A stretch of DNA of 64,000 bases from Takakia lepidozioides (lineage: Eukaryota > Streptophyta > Takakiopsida > Takakiales > Takakiaceae), in assembly GCA_030704615.1 (NCBI GenBank), contig CM060733.1, forward strand, positions 53,940,001-54,004,000. Direction: 5' to 3'. The position numbers and the translations under genes are program-made. Below are positions 1 to 11,520 of the stretch, piece after piece. Position 1 is the first letter of the stretch; every line of letters begins with the position of its first letter. Under the pieces are notes generated by a model. It saw nothing but the letters and a program-made list of their open reading frames with translations, was not told where the DNA came from and did no database searches.

Positions 1-1112
1 TACGGCTTTCTTCAACCATTACCCATTCCCAAGGGTCCATGGTCGTTCGTGTTTATGGACTTTATTACGGACCTTTCAAATTTCCAAGACCACCGATTCA
101 ATCCTTGTTATTGTAGATTGTTTTACGAAGATGACACATTTCATTCCATGTAATAAGACAGTTATCGGCGAGGAAACTGCAAGACTCTTCCTCAATAATA
201 TCTACCGCATTCATGGACTTCCGAAGGACATTGTATCTGATCGAGGACCACAGTTCATATCAAATTTCTGGAGGGGATTATTTCATATATTGGATACTAA
301 GATCAATCTCTCTACAACTAATCATCCACAGACTGATGGTCAAACCGAACGTGTAAACCAGATTTTGGAGCAATATCTTCGCTGTATAATAAATTCACTA
401 AGATAACTGGACGGACCTTCTGTCATTGGCTGAGTTTGCCTACAATAACACTATACATTCTTCGACCAAACAAACTCCATTTTTCTCCAATTATGGTCAT
501 CATCCTCGAGCAAACTCTTTCCACATGAATTCTGTTGGAAGCACTGCTGCATAATTCCTTGTTACTCATCTTGCTATGATTCACAAGGAGCTTACATTCC
601 ACCTCGTAGAAGCTAAAAAACAATACAAGGAGTATGCAGATCAATGTCGCCAACTCCAACTCCAGTTCAAGATCGGAGATCGTGTGTGGCTTCTTCGACG
701 GGACATACAAACCTCGCGACCATCAAGGAAGTTGGATTATCAACGCCTAGGACCTATTCAAATTATTCGACAAATAAATCCGGTCAGTTTTCGGCTTGAA
801 TTCCCACAAAGTGTGCACATCCATCCAATGTTTCATGTTTCATTATTGGAGTTGTATCATCCATCGAATATTCCAGGGAGAGTCTCCGTACCACCTCCAC
901 CAATCGAAGTCAATCAGGAAATTGAGTATGAAGTCGACGAAGTCCTAGACTCTTGCATCAAGTATAAACGTCTTGAGTATTTCGTACATTGGAAAGGCTA
1001 CGACCTCAACGAACGAACGTGGGAACCTTCATCCAACCTCACCAATGCATCTGACAAAGTCCAAGAGTTTCATCAACGATATCCAGCTAAGCCCCAAGCT
1101 ACATGTCAATAA
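1..1112 (+). mobile_element. Ty3/gypsy retrotransposon fragment: integrase core plus chromodomain, frameshifted
   Basis: This is the 3' part of a gypsy polyprotein; the 5' part lies outside the window. Integrase core motifs are visible: the first Asp near base 60, the second in VSDRGPQF near 235-260, and the Glu after HPQTDGQTERVNQ near 325-370. A GDRVWLL segment follows, then a chromodomain (YEVDEVLDS, YFVHWKGY, TWEPSSNL) at roughly 925-1075, ending at the stop at 1110-1112. The integrase is cut by frameshifts near 90 and 400 and by an in-frame stop near 550, so it cannot be autonomous. The chromodomain places it with chromoviruses, which use it to steer integration into chromatin. Strand and family are secure; the exact clade is not. 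Confidence 0.85.
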
Positions 1113-2350
1113 GACATCACAACGATGATGTCAGCCAAGTTAGCTTCAAGGTGGACTCCACATTCAATGTATCTGATACACGTTAAGGAGAGATGAGCAC
1201 CACACATCAATATATATAACTACACTTCCAGCACTCTTACATCTTGTATTGGCAACATGGAGTCACAAGAACCAGATACATTAGAGCTGTCGCTTACCCA
1301 ACTACCAGATCAGCCGTTCCGACTCTCACGACCTTCAACATCACGCCGACACTCTCGAGACGATGGGCCACCAATGCGACACGTTGTCGCGCACCTCACT
1401 TCGGTAAGCTCCCCATCAAGTCATAGTTACTCGCTTTGATGCGCACGCCTGACTCCCAACCTGGCCGCCCGGGCCAGCTTCGAGCTTTGGCTGCTCACCG
1501 GGACATAACGGTCTTCCTTCGCTTCCCTCTAAACCCTCCACCTATTTGGGTCTAGGAGAATTCCCTTTGGTAGATGGCAGTCCGGAACAGCTCCCCACTC
1601 TTTGGTCGCTTTCCGGCTCGCTCGCTTAGTTATCGGGGTTACTACTCCCTATATATACTTCTGTAGCTGTCCGCGGGGGTTTCATAACCAGCCATGCCAT
1701 TTTATGGCGAACCACCACGAAAACCCTCGACTCCCGGTGATGAGTCGCGGTGAGTCTTGGCCCACTCACCACGGCCCCTATGGACCGTGATGAGTCCCAA
1801 GACTCCCCACGACTCCCACCACGAGGTCTCCGCCCCCATGGTGAGTCCTATGCCACCCCCACTAAGTCCCGCTAAGCTACCACCACCCCTTGTGGAGCCA
1901 CCCCACCGCAACCGGTGTGCGGGGCTCCACCTAGTGAGCGCCTCTGCCTCCTTGAGTGCCTTGGGCACTCAAGGGTGCTTCAGCCCCCCATACCTATCGC
2001 TGCCGCTGCCCCACCACAGGGGCAGCCCCTCATGTGTCCCGACCCCCTGCCCTCAAGGCAAATGGGCGCGACACACGTACTTCCTTGTCTGGACCCCATA
2101 CGACGGCAAGTGGAGCCTACTCGAAGTCTGATAATTCTGTTGGAGGTTAAGGCTTTGGACCCAGAGGGCAACGAAATCATGTTTGAATGCAGTTTCAAAA
2201 ATCAGAATGCTCAAATCACTGCGTGGTCCCAAGTTCAAGGTGTTGGACACTATCGATGGTTGCAGGGACCTATAAATCATTTGAGTCAAGAACGAAGAAC
2301 CGAATACTTGGCAAGTACCATTCGCCGGATTTTGGATTTTCTCCAACTCT
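1113..2350 (+). other. Probable LTR / gag-leader remnants, GC-rich
   Basis: No intact gene. A short ORF from 1257 (MESQEPDTLELSL) starts shortly after the polyprotein stop and a TATA-like tract (1210-1222), as a gag start does after an LTR. From 1700 to 2100 the DNA is GC-rich with many repeated CCCC and GACTCCC stretches. A degenerate open frame at about 2140-2352 could be the end of a second retroelement polyprotein. No family motif is strong enough to name it. Confidence 0.3.
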
Positions 2351-2399
2351 AAGCAAGTCCAAGATTTCACCGCTCCTCGAGGAACTCGGCGCTAGAGGA

Positions 2400-3000
2400 G
2401 GGGGTGATGTCACGGAGATAGTCCAGAGGAACTTACCAGGAATAAATACCAGAAGTTACCAAGTTACCATATTACCGAAAGTTATCATGACTTACCGTGA
2501 TTTACCATGATCGACCATGATTTACCATTACTTACCATGTTAACGGGAGTTTATCAAATTACCAAGAGTAACTTGGGAAACTGCTCATGAAGCTTCATTT
2601 GGAGGAAACTTCTCCAAAGATACCTCCTTTGTTTAAGGAAGCTTCTCCATCAAGAAACCTCCATAGGGGAAGCTTCTTAGGAGATTTCTTAGTAGCCAGT
2701 ATATATAGGAGGCGAGACTGGACACTCTTCAGTCTCGCCAACACCAGTTCAAGCTAATGTTTCCAGTTTCCAGTACTCAAGTCCAGTTTCCAGTATCTAG
2801 TACTCAAGTCCAGTTTCCAACATTCCAGTACTCAAGTCGTGTTCCAATATCTTGTACTCTTGTTCATTGTTATAAAGATCGTCTTGATTCTTATTTACTC
2901 ATCGTGCATATGGTCACGCCAACCTTGACTTTTTATCTAGTCTTGTACCTCTAGTCTGATCTCTTGTTTGTGTTCAGTCATGTTCTTGTCCTTGACAGCT
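2400..3000 (+). repeat. LTR-like segment with TTACCATGA-type and CCAGTTTCCAGTACTCAAG tandem repeats
   Basis: From 2444 to 2545 a short unit close to TTACCATGA recurs imperfectly many times. At 2699-2708 there is a good TATA box (GTATATATAGG), followed at 2757-2850 by three to four copies of a unit close to CAGTTTCCAGTACTCAAGT. A pol-like end, then TATA, then a leader is what an LTR promoter region looks like. The second LTR needed for proof is not in the window. Confidence 0.4.
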
Positions 3001-3314
3001 AAATCCTGTCTACACATCTTCTTTCTATCCTACAGTGCATCCCCTCAGTCTCCCCCCTTACCGATCTGCCTCTACTGCTTCTCTCGCTTTGCTCAGCTAG
3101 CTAGTATGCTAGAGTCACGAGGAAGTCCCCCCCCAGTCAGCCTTCACGGCCCCAAAAACAGTGGTTATTTTTTCTACTGATGTCTCTATCCTTTATTAAT
3201 TTGATTAAAAGGGTCTCCATCCTTTTTCTAATTTTTTTTTCAAAAAAAAAGAAAAAAGCAAAGAGGTGTACGGTCCAAACATGTTATATTGTAAAGGGCT
3301 ATTTGATTTCTTGA

Positions 3315-3640
3315 ATGTTCCGAGAAACCCAACGAAGCACTGGTCTGATACAACATGGTGGTCAATGGCTGAACATATGCATACCGTTTGTCATGGAAGC
3401 AACAAGAGATGCTATTGGGGCTACTAAGTTTATTACTTTAACTTGTGATGAAGTCTCAACAGTTGACAACCAATCATGGATTTCAATTCATGCTTATGTT
3501 GTGGAGAATTGGGTGCGTGCTTCTATTTTGCTTTCTCTAGAGAGAATTGTGGAGGGGGGTTGGATCTGATAATCTCACAAAGAAGATGATGGAAGCACTC
3601 ATGATAGGTGGAGGCATGCCACAAAGAGCGCATTAGAGAT
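3315..3640 (+). pseudogene. hAT-like transposase fragment
   Basis: The open frame contains FITLTCDEVSTVDNQSW followed by ISIHAYVVENW and LLSLERIVEGG. This resembles the central part of plant hAT-type transposase-like proteins (DUF4371 class). The frame ends at a stop near 3568, and the matching continuation (SDNLTKKMMEALM-like) is in another frame from about 3560, so a frameshift has broken it. No zinc finger or C-terminal dimerisation domain is present. Family call is from recognised motifs, not a search. Confidence 0.5.
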
Positions 3641-4508
3641 AAACTATTGAGCATTGCTCCGCACTACTAGCGACGACTTCTGAGAACAATGTCTAGATAG
3701 ATGGGCTATATTCAAGTTTTAAGAAAAATGACGGATTGTTGTCAAAACTATCATGTTAAGTCATTGTTTGATGCAACTACCTTTATCTATGCCCAAGAAG
3801 TGAGGGGGAGTTGAATCCCCTTTTCTAACCAGTATGCAGAGACCCCCCTTCCCCCCCCCAACCCAGCACACATCACACCTAACAACCATCCCATGAAGCT
3901 GCACTTATCCCCCTAGCCCAAAAAAAACAATTCACCCAGAAAATCGAGAAATACCATGCCATCTTAGGTCTTCGTATCATGAATGTTGTTTTGGAAATGG
4001 ATTCATTTGTCGGCTTTTAGTGAAGGTTTTAAACTCTGTTCCAGAAATCCTGGACGCCAATCAACGATGTGGATATTGTGTTCTGGTTAATTTCTGAAAG
4101 ACTTGAAGGACATTGCTCATTACAAAGGTTGGTTGCTTTGATGCGCTTGTATTGAGCTCAAGCTTCTTGTAGAGCCAAAACACCAAGATCCATACAAGCA
4201 TGTTGAATTGTACTGTTGTTATAGCTCATATAGTCCATGTCCTACAACTCTGATCTTGCATTCCTCCAATGGAGGTGATAGCATGCATGGAACGTTCTCC
4301 CTGAAGATGCGCTTATAAGTAAATCTAGACTTTCCAAAAGTCCAGGAATAACATATATATATGTATATTAATTTATTTTAAATTGAATAAAAATTCACTA
4401 TGAAAACAAATTAAAATGATTTTATTATATTTATTGTAAATGTTAAGTAAATATTGCTCTTCCCAAAGAATCCACACCCTGATCACATTCCTAATCTGAG
4501 TTGAAATC
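3641..4508. other. Gene-free stretch
   Basis: A+T-rich, with homopolymer C runs near 3845-3860 and an AT-rich tract at 4350-4450. I see no coding segment, RNA gene or clear repeat here. Confidence 0.4.
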
Positions 4509-5030
4509 CTAGTTTTTTACAGTTTCACGGGCAGCGAGGCTGCATGCAGAGAGAACACATATAAAGGTGATATTGCTCGGCTTCAAGCCGTTCTTTTGCA
4601 TTCCTTTAAATAGTTGCACGACCTCCCTATGACAACCATGTTGTGCATATCCTGCGATCATCACATTCCACGACACCACATCTCGTTCAGCCATATTGTC
4701 AAACACTCCCTTTGCATCCTCCACGCACCACATTTGGCATACATGTCCACCAGGGTGGTGTTCAGGTACAATTCCAGCTCTGCCAGGCTTGCACACGCAC
4801 TGCAAACGCACACAAACGTGATGTGGTCGGGCTTCACCCCGTCGCACATCATTTGCTCATAGGTCTCCAAAGCCTCCATCCCATGTCCCTGCTATGCATA
4901 CCCTACAAGCATCGCAGTCCACGACACCACATCTCGTTCAGCCATAGTGTCAAACACTCCCTTTGCATCCTCGATGCACCCACATTTTGCAAACATGTCC
5001 ACCAGGGTCTTGTTCAAAATGACTAGCATA
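4509..5030 (-). pseudogene. PPR (PLS-class) gene fragment
   Basis: The minus strand encodes about one and a half PPR repeats in broken frames: ALETYEQMMCDGVKPDHITF, VDMYAKCG, DVVSWNVMIAGYAQHGC and GLKPSNITFICVLSACS. They closely match the PPR gene at 34,167-39,133, including the MYAKCG and MIAGYAQHG signatures. Frameshifts join the pieces and no DYW end follows. It is a decayed partial copy of that gene or of a close paralogue. Confidence 0.75.
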
Positions 5031-5777
5031 TGAGACCTCATGTCCTTCACAGTTGCTACAGTTTTTTAATATTAGCCTACAAAAAGATGCCAAACATTGT
5101 CACTCCATAAGTACTGGAGAATTATGTCTGCTGTCCCAAGTTCGACATCTCCACTGAGGCAAGGGAGATCTCCCATCCTAACATATCCAATAATATGAAA
5201 CACACATGATTAGAAGATAGTAAGATAGAAAGACCTCCCGTCGAGATGTATCTCAAAATGTCCAAAGCAGTTTATTAGAACATCACCAAACCAAATTTGT
5301 CCAAACATATTGAGGTCCCTCGCTATGGGAACTAATCAACCATCACCAGCCCATAGGACCCAAAACCATAGGCTTCGACGCAAAATTATCCTGAATATAG
5401 TCTCTATAGAAGTTGGCTCCACTGCAAGAGCCCTTCGACAGGAACATCAATCTCTATCTATCTTCGTCCTTGACTCAAACACCGGTTCCCCAAGAGCGTC
5501 ATCCATAAAATTAGAAGCAGCTTGCGGAATCTCCTCTATTCCCAGTGGCCGTTCCGGCTATGTTTTATGCATCCAAGCCATAGCCCCACGCACAAAATAC
5601 ATGCGAACCGGGACGGACAGGAGGACTCCCGTCCCAAGTGATACACATTACGAGGTGGACCCTACTTATGCTGAAGGCGAGCGTGTACAGGGTCTTGGCT
5701 ATGCTCCGTACATCCTTGGCACTATTCTGTACCACCTGATTTTGTGGATGACTTTGAGCTGGTCTTTCTCTCCCCTT
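5031..5777. other. Gene-free stretch
   Basis: A 175-codon open frame from 5310 (+) exists but has no recognisable domain, biased composition and an overlapping antisense frame. I do not support it as a gene. Confidence 0.3.
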
Positions 5778-6020
5778 CTCTCTGTTGGGTTGCCTTGTGG
5801 GCAGGCGAAGACACCTTCTGCATTCCATTGCTGGTGATTCTTTTTGAACTGGTCTCAGATGTAGTCAATGTGAACTATCATCTTGATTATTTGTTAGATT
5901 ATGTCCAGCAAACGTCATAGATTTACGTTTGACTATATATGAGATCAGTTCAAAAGGAATCACCAGCAATGGAAATGCAGAAGATAACCTTTGGCCCCCA
6001 GAGAGGCACCAAACAGAGAG
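5778..6020. repeat. Foldback (inverted repeat) element, arms about 80 bp
   Basis: Bases 5778-5856 match the reverse complement of 5941-6020. The inner 40 bp of each arm (CATTGCTGGTGATTC and onwards) are nearly identical; the outer half is more diverged. The spacer is 84 bp. A transcript would fold into a long hairpin. It could be a MITE/foldback transposon or a small-RNA precursor; no flanking target duplication was found. Confidence 0.65.
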
Positions 6021-7453
6021 TATTCAATTGAGAAGTTGAAAACTCTGTTCACGTGGCTCCTTGGAGTAGTAAGGGTGGTGAAATCTTCATCTCTGAAAGC
6101 ACCACTTTCCATCTGCAGGTTACTCGGTTTGAAAAACTCAGGGTGGTCATAGACAGAGGTGGGTAGAGAGCGTGCTTTCAACATTGTTCGGTCAGGCTAG
6201 GGAACCAAAACCAGCTCCCCACCTTTGGCGAATGATGTCAAGTTGGTGAGGAAATCAATAGCTCCAGGGCCATCCCACAACAAATGGCTGTCCAAACCCA
6301 ACGGTGAATCCCCCGCACTTGAACCTTGTGACCTGTCCCAGGATCCCAAATGTTCAAAGTCTTCTCAATGTGCATACAAGGGGTAGGACATGCAATCCAG
6401 TTGACAGCCATGGAACTTGAGCTGAAGACTCGAGCTTTGGACGGGGGGTAAAAGTTCAAGGCTGGCAAATGGGCTCAATACATGAACTGCAGTCTGCAGG
6501 CCTTCTTTGAAAAGGTTCCATGTGTTAATTCGCTTCCATGGTGGATGTATTTAAGTTTCTTTCCTTCTTTCTCCTTTCTATATGCATGTTCCTATCAGAC
6601 CCCTCATTCTTCTATTGGAATTGGCTCAGGGGGTTTTTTGAACTTGTGCATGTTTCCCCCTCAATTTAACACGCTTGGGAGCCAATCCCAGCAGCTCCTG
6701 CATGCAGAGACAAGTTGAAACTCTGTCAGTTCCCTCTCTCTCTATGCTAGAAGCTTACTATCAAAGGCCTTACAGCTGGCTTTCATGCTCTACTGCTGGT
6801 AACCCCCTGATAGTAGGTTGTTGTGTCCTATTAGGACTAGGCCCTCAAGGGTGCATCATAGCCAAAGTTCACAGGAGATGGGCAATTATCTTCAAATATT
6901 TCCTGGAGACATTTGGAGTCTTTAGAGCGGTTTTCGTGTTGTTCACTTTGTCCTATTGCCCTTGGGACCACCTGTCTAAGACATAAAGAAATTTTCTTTT
7001 ATTCTTTCTAGGGTTTCGCCAAGTCACTGTCTATGGAGCCAATGGCATTTCAAAGAAGACCGATGATTCCCTTACACACAACTCTCCTTAATCTACCTAT
7101 CCCTGCATCCATTCCTCTCATTCTTGGACAAGAGGTACAAGAGCAAGTTGATGTGCAGATATCCACTGTAACAGCACCAGACCAGAAACTAAAGGATCTT
7201 GCAAAAGTCAGGCCTTTGGTAAAGTCTCCAGAGCTTGTCAGACAGTATCCACTCACAAGTCAAGGAGAGCACAATTACATTTTTTGCAGCTTGTCATCAA
7301 CAGGACCTTTTGCACGTGGCCATGCAGTGTTTAAGACACTGCACCTGAACCCTGCTTGTTGGGTTGCAGCAAAGCTACATGACCAAAGCAACTGCAAAGA
7401 GTAACAGTAGCTACATCCTAATGTAAAACTCAAAATACAGCGAAAAAGTCTAC
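6021..7453. other. No supported gene
   Basis: Short open frames on both strands. One on minus, ending near 6190, carries LWDGPGAIDFLTN and looks protein-like, and there is an IWDPGTGHKV piece near 6330. I cannot assign either to a family; they may be exons of a decayed minus-strand gene. Confidence 0.25.
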
Positions 7454-8051
7454 CATCATTGCTGCCTCCTCTTCATGCTTGATGTGCTCTATCTCAGTGC
7501 GGGCTGCATCTGCTGCATGGGCAGCAATTTGTTGGTTAGCCCGAGCATACCAGAACAGATCCTTTCCTGTGGAAGCAGATGCAAAAACTCACTGAAGCAA
7601 CAGCTAAAGCTCGACCATTTGACTAAACGACTTGCAACTCAAGAATTTGTATTTAGGTACTCCTTACATAAACTCCCATTTATCAACTTGCTTGCTTGCA
7701 ATATGGCTCAGTATGCCGATCAACCTTACAAAAAAGAGAATTACTCCATGACCATTCCCTGTGAATGCCACCGTGGTCATGTCTCTACAGTGAGCAAAGT
7801 TTGATGAATTAACCTCTCTCTCGAGAATGGCACCTATATTTCCTACGAGGATGGGTTAAGAGCCCATGACCAATTCAGGACACCATCATAACAAGTGCAT
7901 TTCCTTGGTTTATGGATGCATCTTTCTGTCATCGGCCAACAGGGGCTTTGATACTATGTCCCAGATAATTTTCACGGTGCTTGTCTGCCTTCACATCATC
8001 CCAATCGAATTTTACAAAAGTGCTCCCAGAATTGCCATAAGGCCTGTCAGC
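7454..8051 (-). pseudogene. MMTAG2-like (kinase phosphorylation domain) pseudogene, two exons
   Basis: The minus strand has two exon-like pieces of a conserved eukaryotic protein family related to multiple myeloma tumour-associated protein 2. The first (8051 down to about 7926) reads [19 protein letters not shown] then IKAPVGR. The second (7566-7454, after a CAG acceptor and ending at ATG|GTAGAC) reads KDLFWYARANQQ then EIEHIKHEEEAAMM. In the family GR is followed by Trp-Gln-Lys-Gly; here the Trp codon is TGA and the following splice donor reads AAAG|AT instead of GT. Both changes disable it. No start exon or C-terminal tail was located. Confidence 0.55.
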
Positions 8052-8168
8052 CTGACACTATAGGTCTGCTCCCCTAATCAGGTTACACACACAGTCATGG
8101 AAAGCAAGTTTGAGCATAAAAACCCTATTGGCAGCACCATAACGTTTCCACAAAGCTATCCACACATA

Positions 8169-8400
8169 TTACCATAAAGATGAGGATACCATGAAGTTGA
8201 CAGAGCTTATCAAATGACTTATATCCCTCTCAATCCCAGCTTGCTTGGTGTGAGCATGTACCATTTTGCCTTTTCCTAGGGCATTGAGAACGCAGATGTA
8301 TGTGACCTTGTCAGGCATCACTCCTTCCTCTATCATTAGCTTATACATCTCGAAAGCCTCCATAGCAAACCCATGCTGAGAATATCCTGCAATCATCGCA
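8169..8400 (-). pseudogene. Single-repeat PPR fragment
   Basis: The minus-strand frame reads MIAGYSQHGFAMEAFEMYKL and then EGVMPDKVTYICVLNAL, one L/S-type PPR repeat, followed by a decayed start of the next (GKMVHAHTKQAGI). There is no continuation on either side. It is related to, but more diverged than, the fragment at 4,509-5,030. Confidence 0.65.
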
Positions 8401-9434
8401 TTCGAACAGACACATGAGAACCTTTCGTGACATCAATAGACAAACATGGCCACATAGGCCCTCTTCCTTGCCCAACTTGGTGAACTCCACAGCACATGAT
8501 CCTCCTATGCAGTGGCTTACTGCTCAGTCATCATACACTTTACTGTCAAACCCATGCTGATGGCCCCGCGCAGTAATTCTTTTGTCAGCCTATTTTATTC
8601 AAGGTCGAGAAGAAGCTCGAGTCTTTCTTACCAGCATCACCTTGTTTGCTTCCCAACTTTACCTTCTCTGACCTTCCCAACATGTGACTCAAAAACTACG
8701 TTTTCAGGCTTGGACGTCCTATTTCGTTAAGTGCAGAAAGCCCAAACTAAATGAAAAGGAAATTGCAATTGCCCATAGTGTGGGCAACCTGAAGACAAAA
8801 TCAAATTTCTGATTCTTCTCGTAAATACTCCCACCAGCAAGCAACCCTCTTCAGGAACATGAAGAACATTGTCTTGCACCTCTGTTCACCAACTTTGAAA
8901 ATCTTGCGGCTGATCCTTGAGCCCCGGCGTTGTTGGGTGTGAGTTGCTGGGCAGCTCACACACAACAAGTCCATGCTTATGTGAGGCGAGGCGCTGGGGT
9001 CTATGGCCTTCTCTCGATAAACTTCTCGAGAGAACCAGGGTGTCTCTCGATAAACCATATTCATTTCAGAAGGGCACTCATATCATGGGGTGCACTGTAG
9101 GTGTGGGGGCTCTTTATGTGAGGGGCTTTTGAGAGACAACTTGAACCTCGTAAACGATGAGATAGTATGCAACACTTTATTAAAACCCGTACACAGCCTG
9201 ATGGAAACCTTAGTACAAGGATCAACAATGCTTGGACTTGTATGTCGAATTCTCCAAATTGGACAGATGTTGACATCAAGGGGTGCAGAAAATGAATGAA
9301 ATGAACAAACCAAATTGGGATGGATGTGCATGCCCTTGACTCCATGTACCTCTTCAGAAGAGGCTCATATTAATCCCTTAACAACTAGCAACCTAACAAA
9401 TCATACTTCCACACATACTACCTGGTAGTCATAC
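8401..9434. other. No supported gene
   Basis: This is where further receptor-kinase exons would be expected on the minus strand (see 9,435-11,160). I found no HRD, DFG or other kinase motif. Confidence 0.3.
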
Positions 9435-10265
9435 CTTGTACACTGCACCAAATGCACCTTCTCCAACTTTGTTATTTCGATGGAAATTCCATGTTGCAGC
9501 CTTCAGATCATCGTAGGCTATGAGAATGCTTGGTTGTTGCTGGTGCAAGCCAACTAACTCTGCCAAACCAAATCAACAAAATAAAATAATCAGGTAGATG
9601 TAAGAGCAGCTTCCAATCCGAGGATCCTGAACGAAGATAAGGGCAGATGCCCTGTGGATCAAATGAGACCTGGCATCCACAAAATATCCCATAATACAAA
9701 CCCCAGTTGAGGCCTGGCTTCAAACTTCACCTTTCATACAGGCGAGTAGCATGTTTCTGACTTGTTAAGTATGGTCTCTGGCTCAGAAGAAAAGCCAATA
9801 TACTGATATACTGATATCCAGGTTTTTACGCCTGCAGGTAAGTGCACAGTGACTATGTGATGCTAATCAAGTGTGACACATTGACACAGGGTTTGCTGCA
9901 TGGTGCTTGGTGAAAGTCAGTTAGGCTTAGGGCTACTTCATTGTCAGGCTAGAATTATCAGCAGGTTGGAATCCAAATACCATTTCAGAAAAGGAAGTAA
10001 GGTAGAGATAGGGAACCAGGGGCAGAAGAGATACCTAGATATGCAAACCAGTGTTGAGGTTTGAAGGGCAACCCCACCTTTTCAAAGTGCAGGGGATATT
10101 TAATGTTTGCCCTTGGGGGTGGAGGGTGTTAAGGTGAACAAGGTATCTAATTTGAAGGGTTATTCCCAATGACCCTTCATGTGTGAAGATAACTGCCCTT
10201 CACAGCCTGAAGGCCTATAAGCCCCAACTGCCCTTTGCACAATAAGTGAGCAAGACGACCAGCAT

Positions 10266-10395
10266 GCAATATGCATAGTGGTGCATGATCATGTCGGTCT
10301 AGGTGTGATAACTGATTGCAGAAATACAAGCAATATGCATAGTGGTGCCTGATCATGCTCAGGTCTAGGTGTGATAACTGATTGCAGAAATACAA
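10266..10395. repeat. 64-bp tandem duplication
   Basis: Two near-identical copies (10,266 and 10,330) beginning GCAATATGCATAGTGGTGC and containing GTCTAGGTGTGATAACTG. Confidence 0.9.
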
Positions 10396-10520
10396 GTGGA
10401 ACTATTTATTCATTTCATCGGACCTCATGATAGCCGCAGTTATCAGCCGTTGTTGTCTGCTGTCTACTCTCTTGGGCGGTCACTTTGTCTCATCAAGTTC
10501 AGGTGTGATAATTCAAGCAC

Positions 10521-10822
10521 TATTCATTCATTTAATCACACCTGATGACAACCGGTTTACACGATTACTGGTTGCCCTTGTTGTCTTATTATAAGTTGAC
10601 CCAAGGGTGCTGCGGTGGTATCGTAGTTAACCTTAAGATGTACAAGGCAGGTTTTCTGGGTAACCTTATTTATTCATTCATTTAATCACACCTGATGACA
10701 ACCGGTTTACACGATTACCGGTTGCCCTTGTTGTCTTATTATAAGGTGACCCAAGGGTGCTACGGTGGTATCGTAGTTAACCTTAAGATGTACAAGGCAG
10801 GTTTTCTGGGTAACCTTATTTA
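10521..10822. repeat. 150-bp tandem duplication
   Basis: Two copies, starting at 10,521 and 10,671 with TATTCATTCATTTAATCACA, differ at only a few bases. They lie in the intron-like gap of the kinase fragment. The high identity indicates a recent duplication. Confidence 0.95.
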
Positions 10823-11520
10823 TGCAAGACAGTTTCTTACAGACTCTTCAGTGTGAAGGGTGGCCCAACATTTCATTTTGCAGGGCACTTTTGACAATTG
10901 CCCTTATTCGAAGGGCATCAAAACTCACCACGGATGCAAACTACACCTGAACCATGTCTATGACTGTCAAAGAGTGTAGTACCTGATGCATGATCATGAG
11001 ATGGAGGCTTCGGAGATCTCTTCCATTTCCAACAAGCCAGCAAGCATAGGATGCCAATAATTGCAACCACAGCTGCAACAACAGCCGCACCCAAAATCTT
11101 TGCAAGGGAACTGTGATGATGGGAATATTTCCTTCTTGCCTCTGTCACATACACTCACCCCTCTCTAACATAAGTGGTATCATGAATCAGTCCATTCGCA
11201 TCTAACAAAGCAAAGCCAAGGCAAGGATTCATACAGAGACACCTTTAGCATGCCTCCTCCCATACTAGAACACCAGAATGAAGCCCACAACCAAAATATC
11301 CGTAAGCCAGCACAAGCCCCATTGCTTCCCAGGTTACCACAAGACACCTATACACAGCAATTAATGTGCAGAGCTAATCCTACCATGAAACGATGAGGGC
11401 GACCGTACTGTAGGAGACAAGGCTCAAACCCAGGCAGAGTGATGCTCTTGTTTTGTAATTGAGTTTGAATTGATGAAACCTGTGCAGTTGCCCAAAATTC
11501 TGATGATGGAGGTGGGAACG

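Larger units (their letters stand above)
9435..11160 (-). pseudogene. Receptor-like kinase fragment: transmembrane exon and kinase glycine-loop exon
   Basis: A minus-strand exon (about 11,150-10,983) encodes one membrane segment, AKILGAAVVAAVVAIIGILC, then LLACWKWKRSPKPP, a typical juxtamembrane start. It ends at CATCAG|GTACTA. A second exon (9559-9435) reads YDDLKAATWNFHRNNKVG then EGAFGAVYK and ends at AAG|GTATG. The phases of the two exons match. This is the start of a plant receptor-like kinase domain (Gly-rich loop GEGAFG). The ectodomain and the rest of the kinase were not found on either side, so it is a fragment, unless very long introns hide the rest. Confidence 0.6.

Noticed and set aside
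5310-5837. 175-codon open frame (+)
   Set aside because: No domain, overlapping antisense frame, and its end runs into the foldback element; judged chance.
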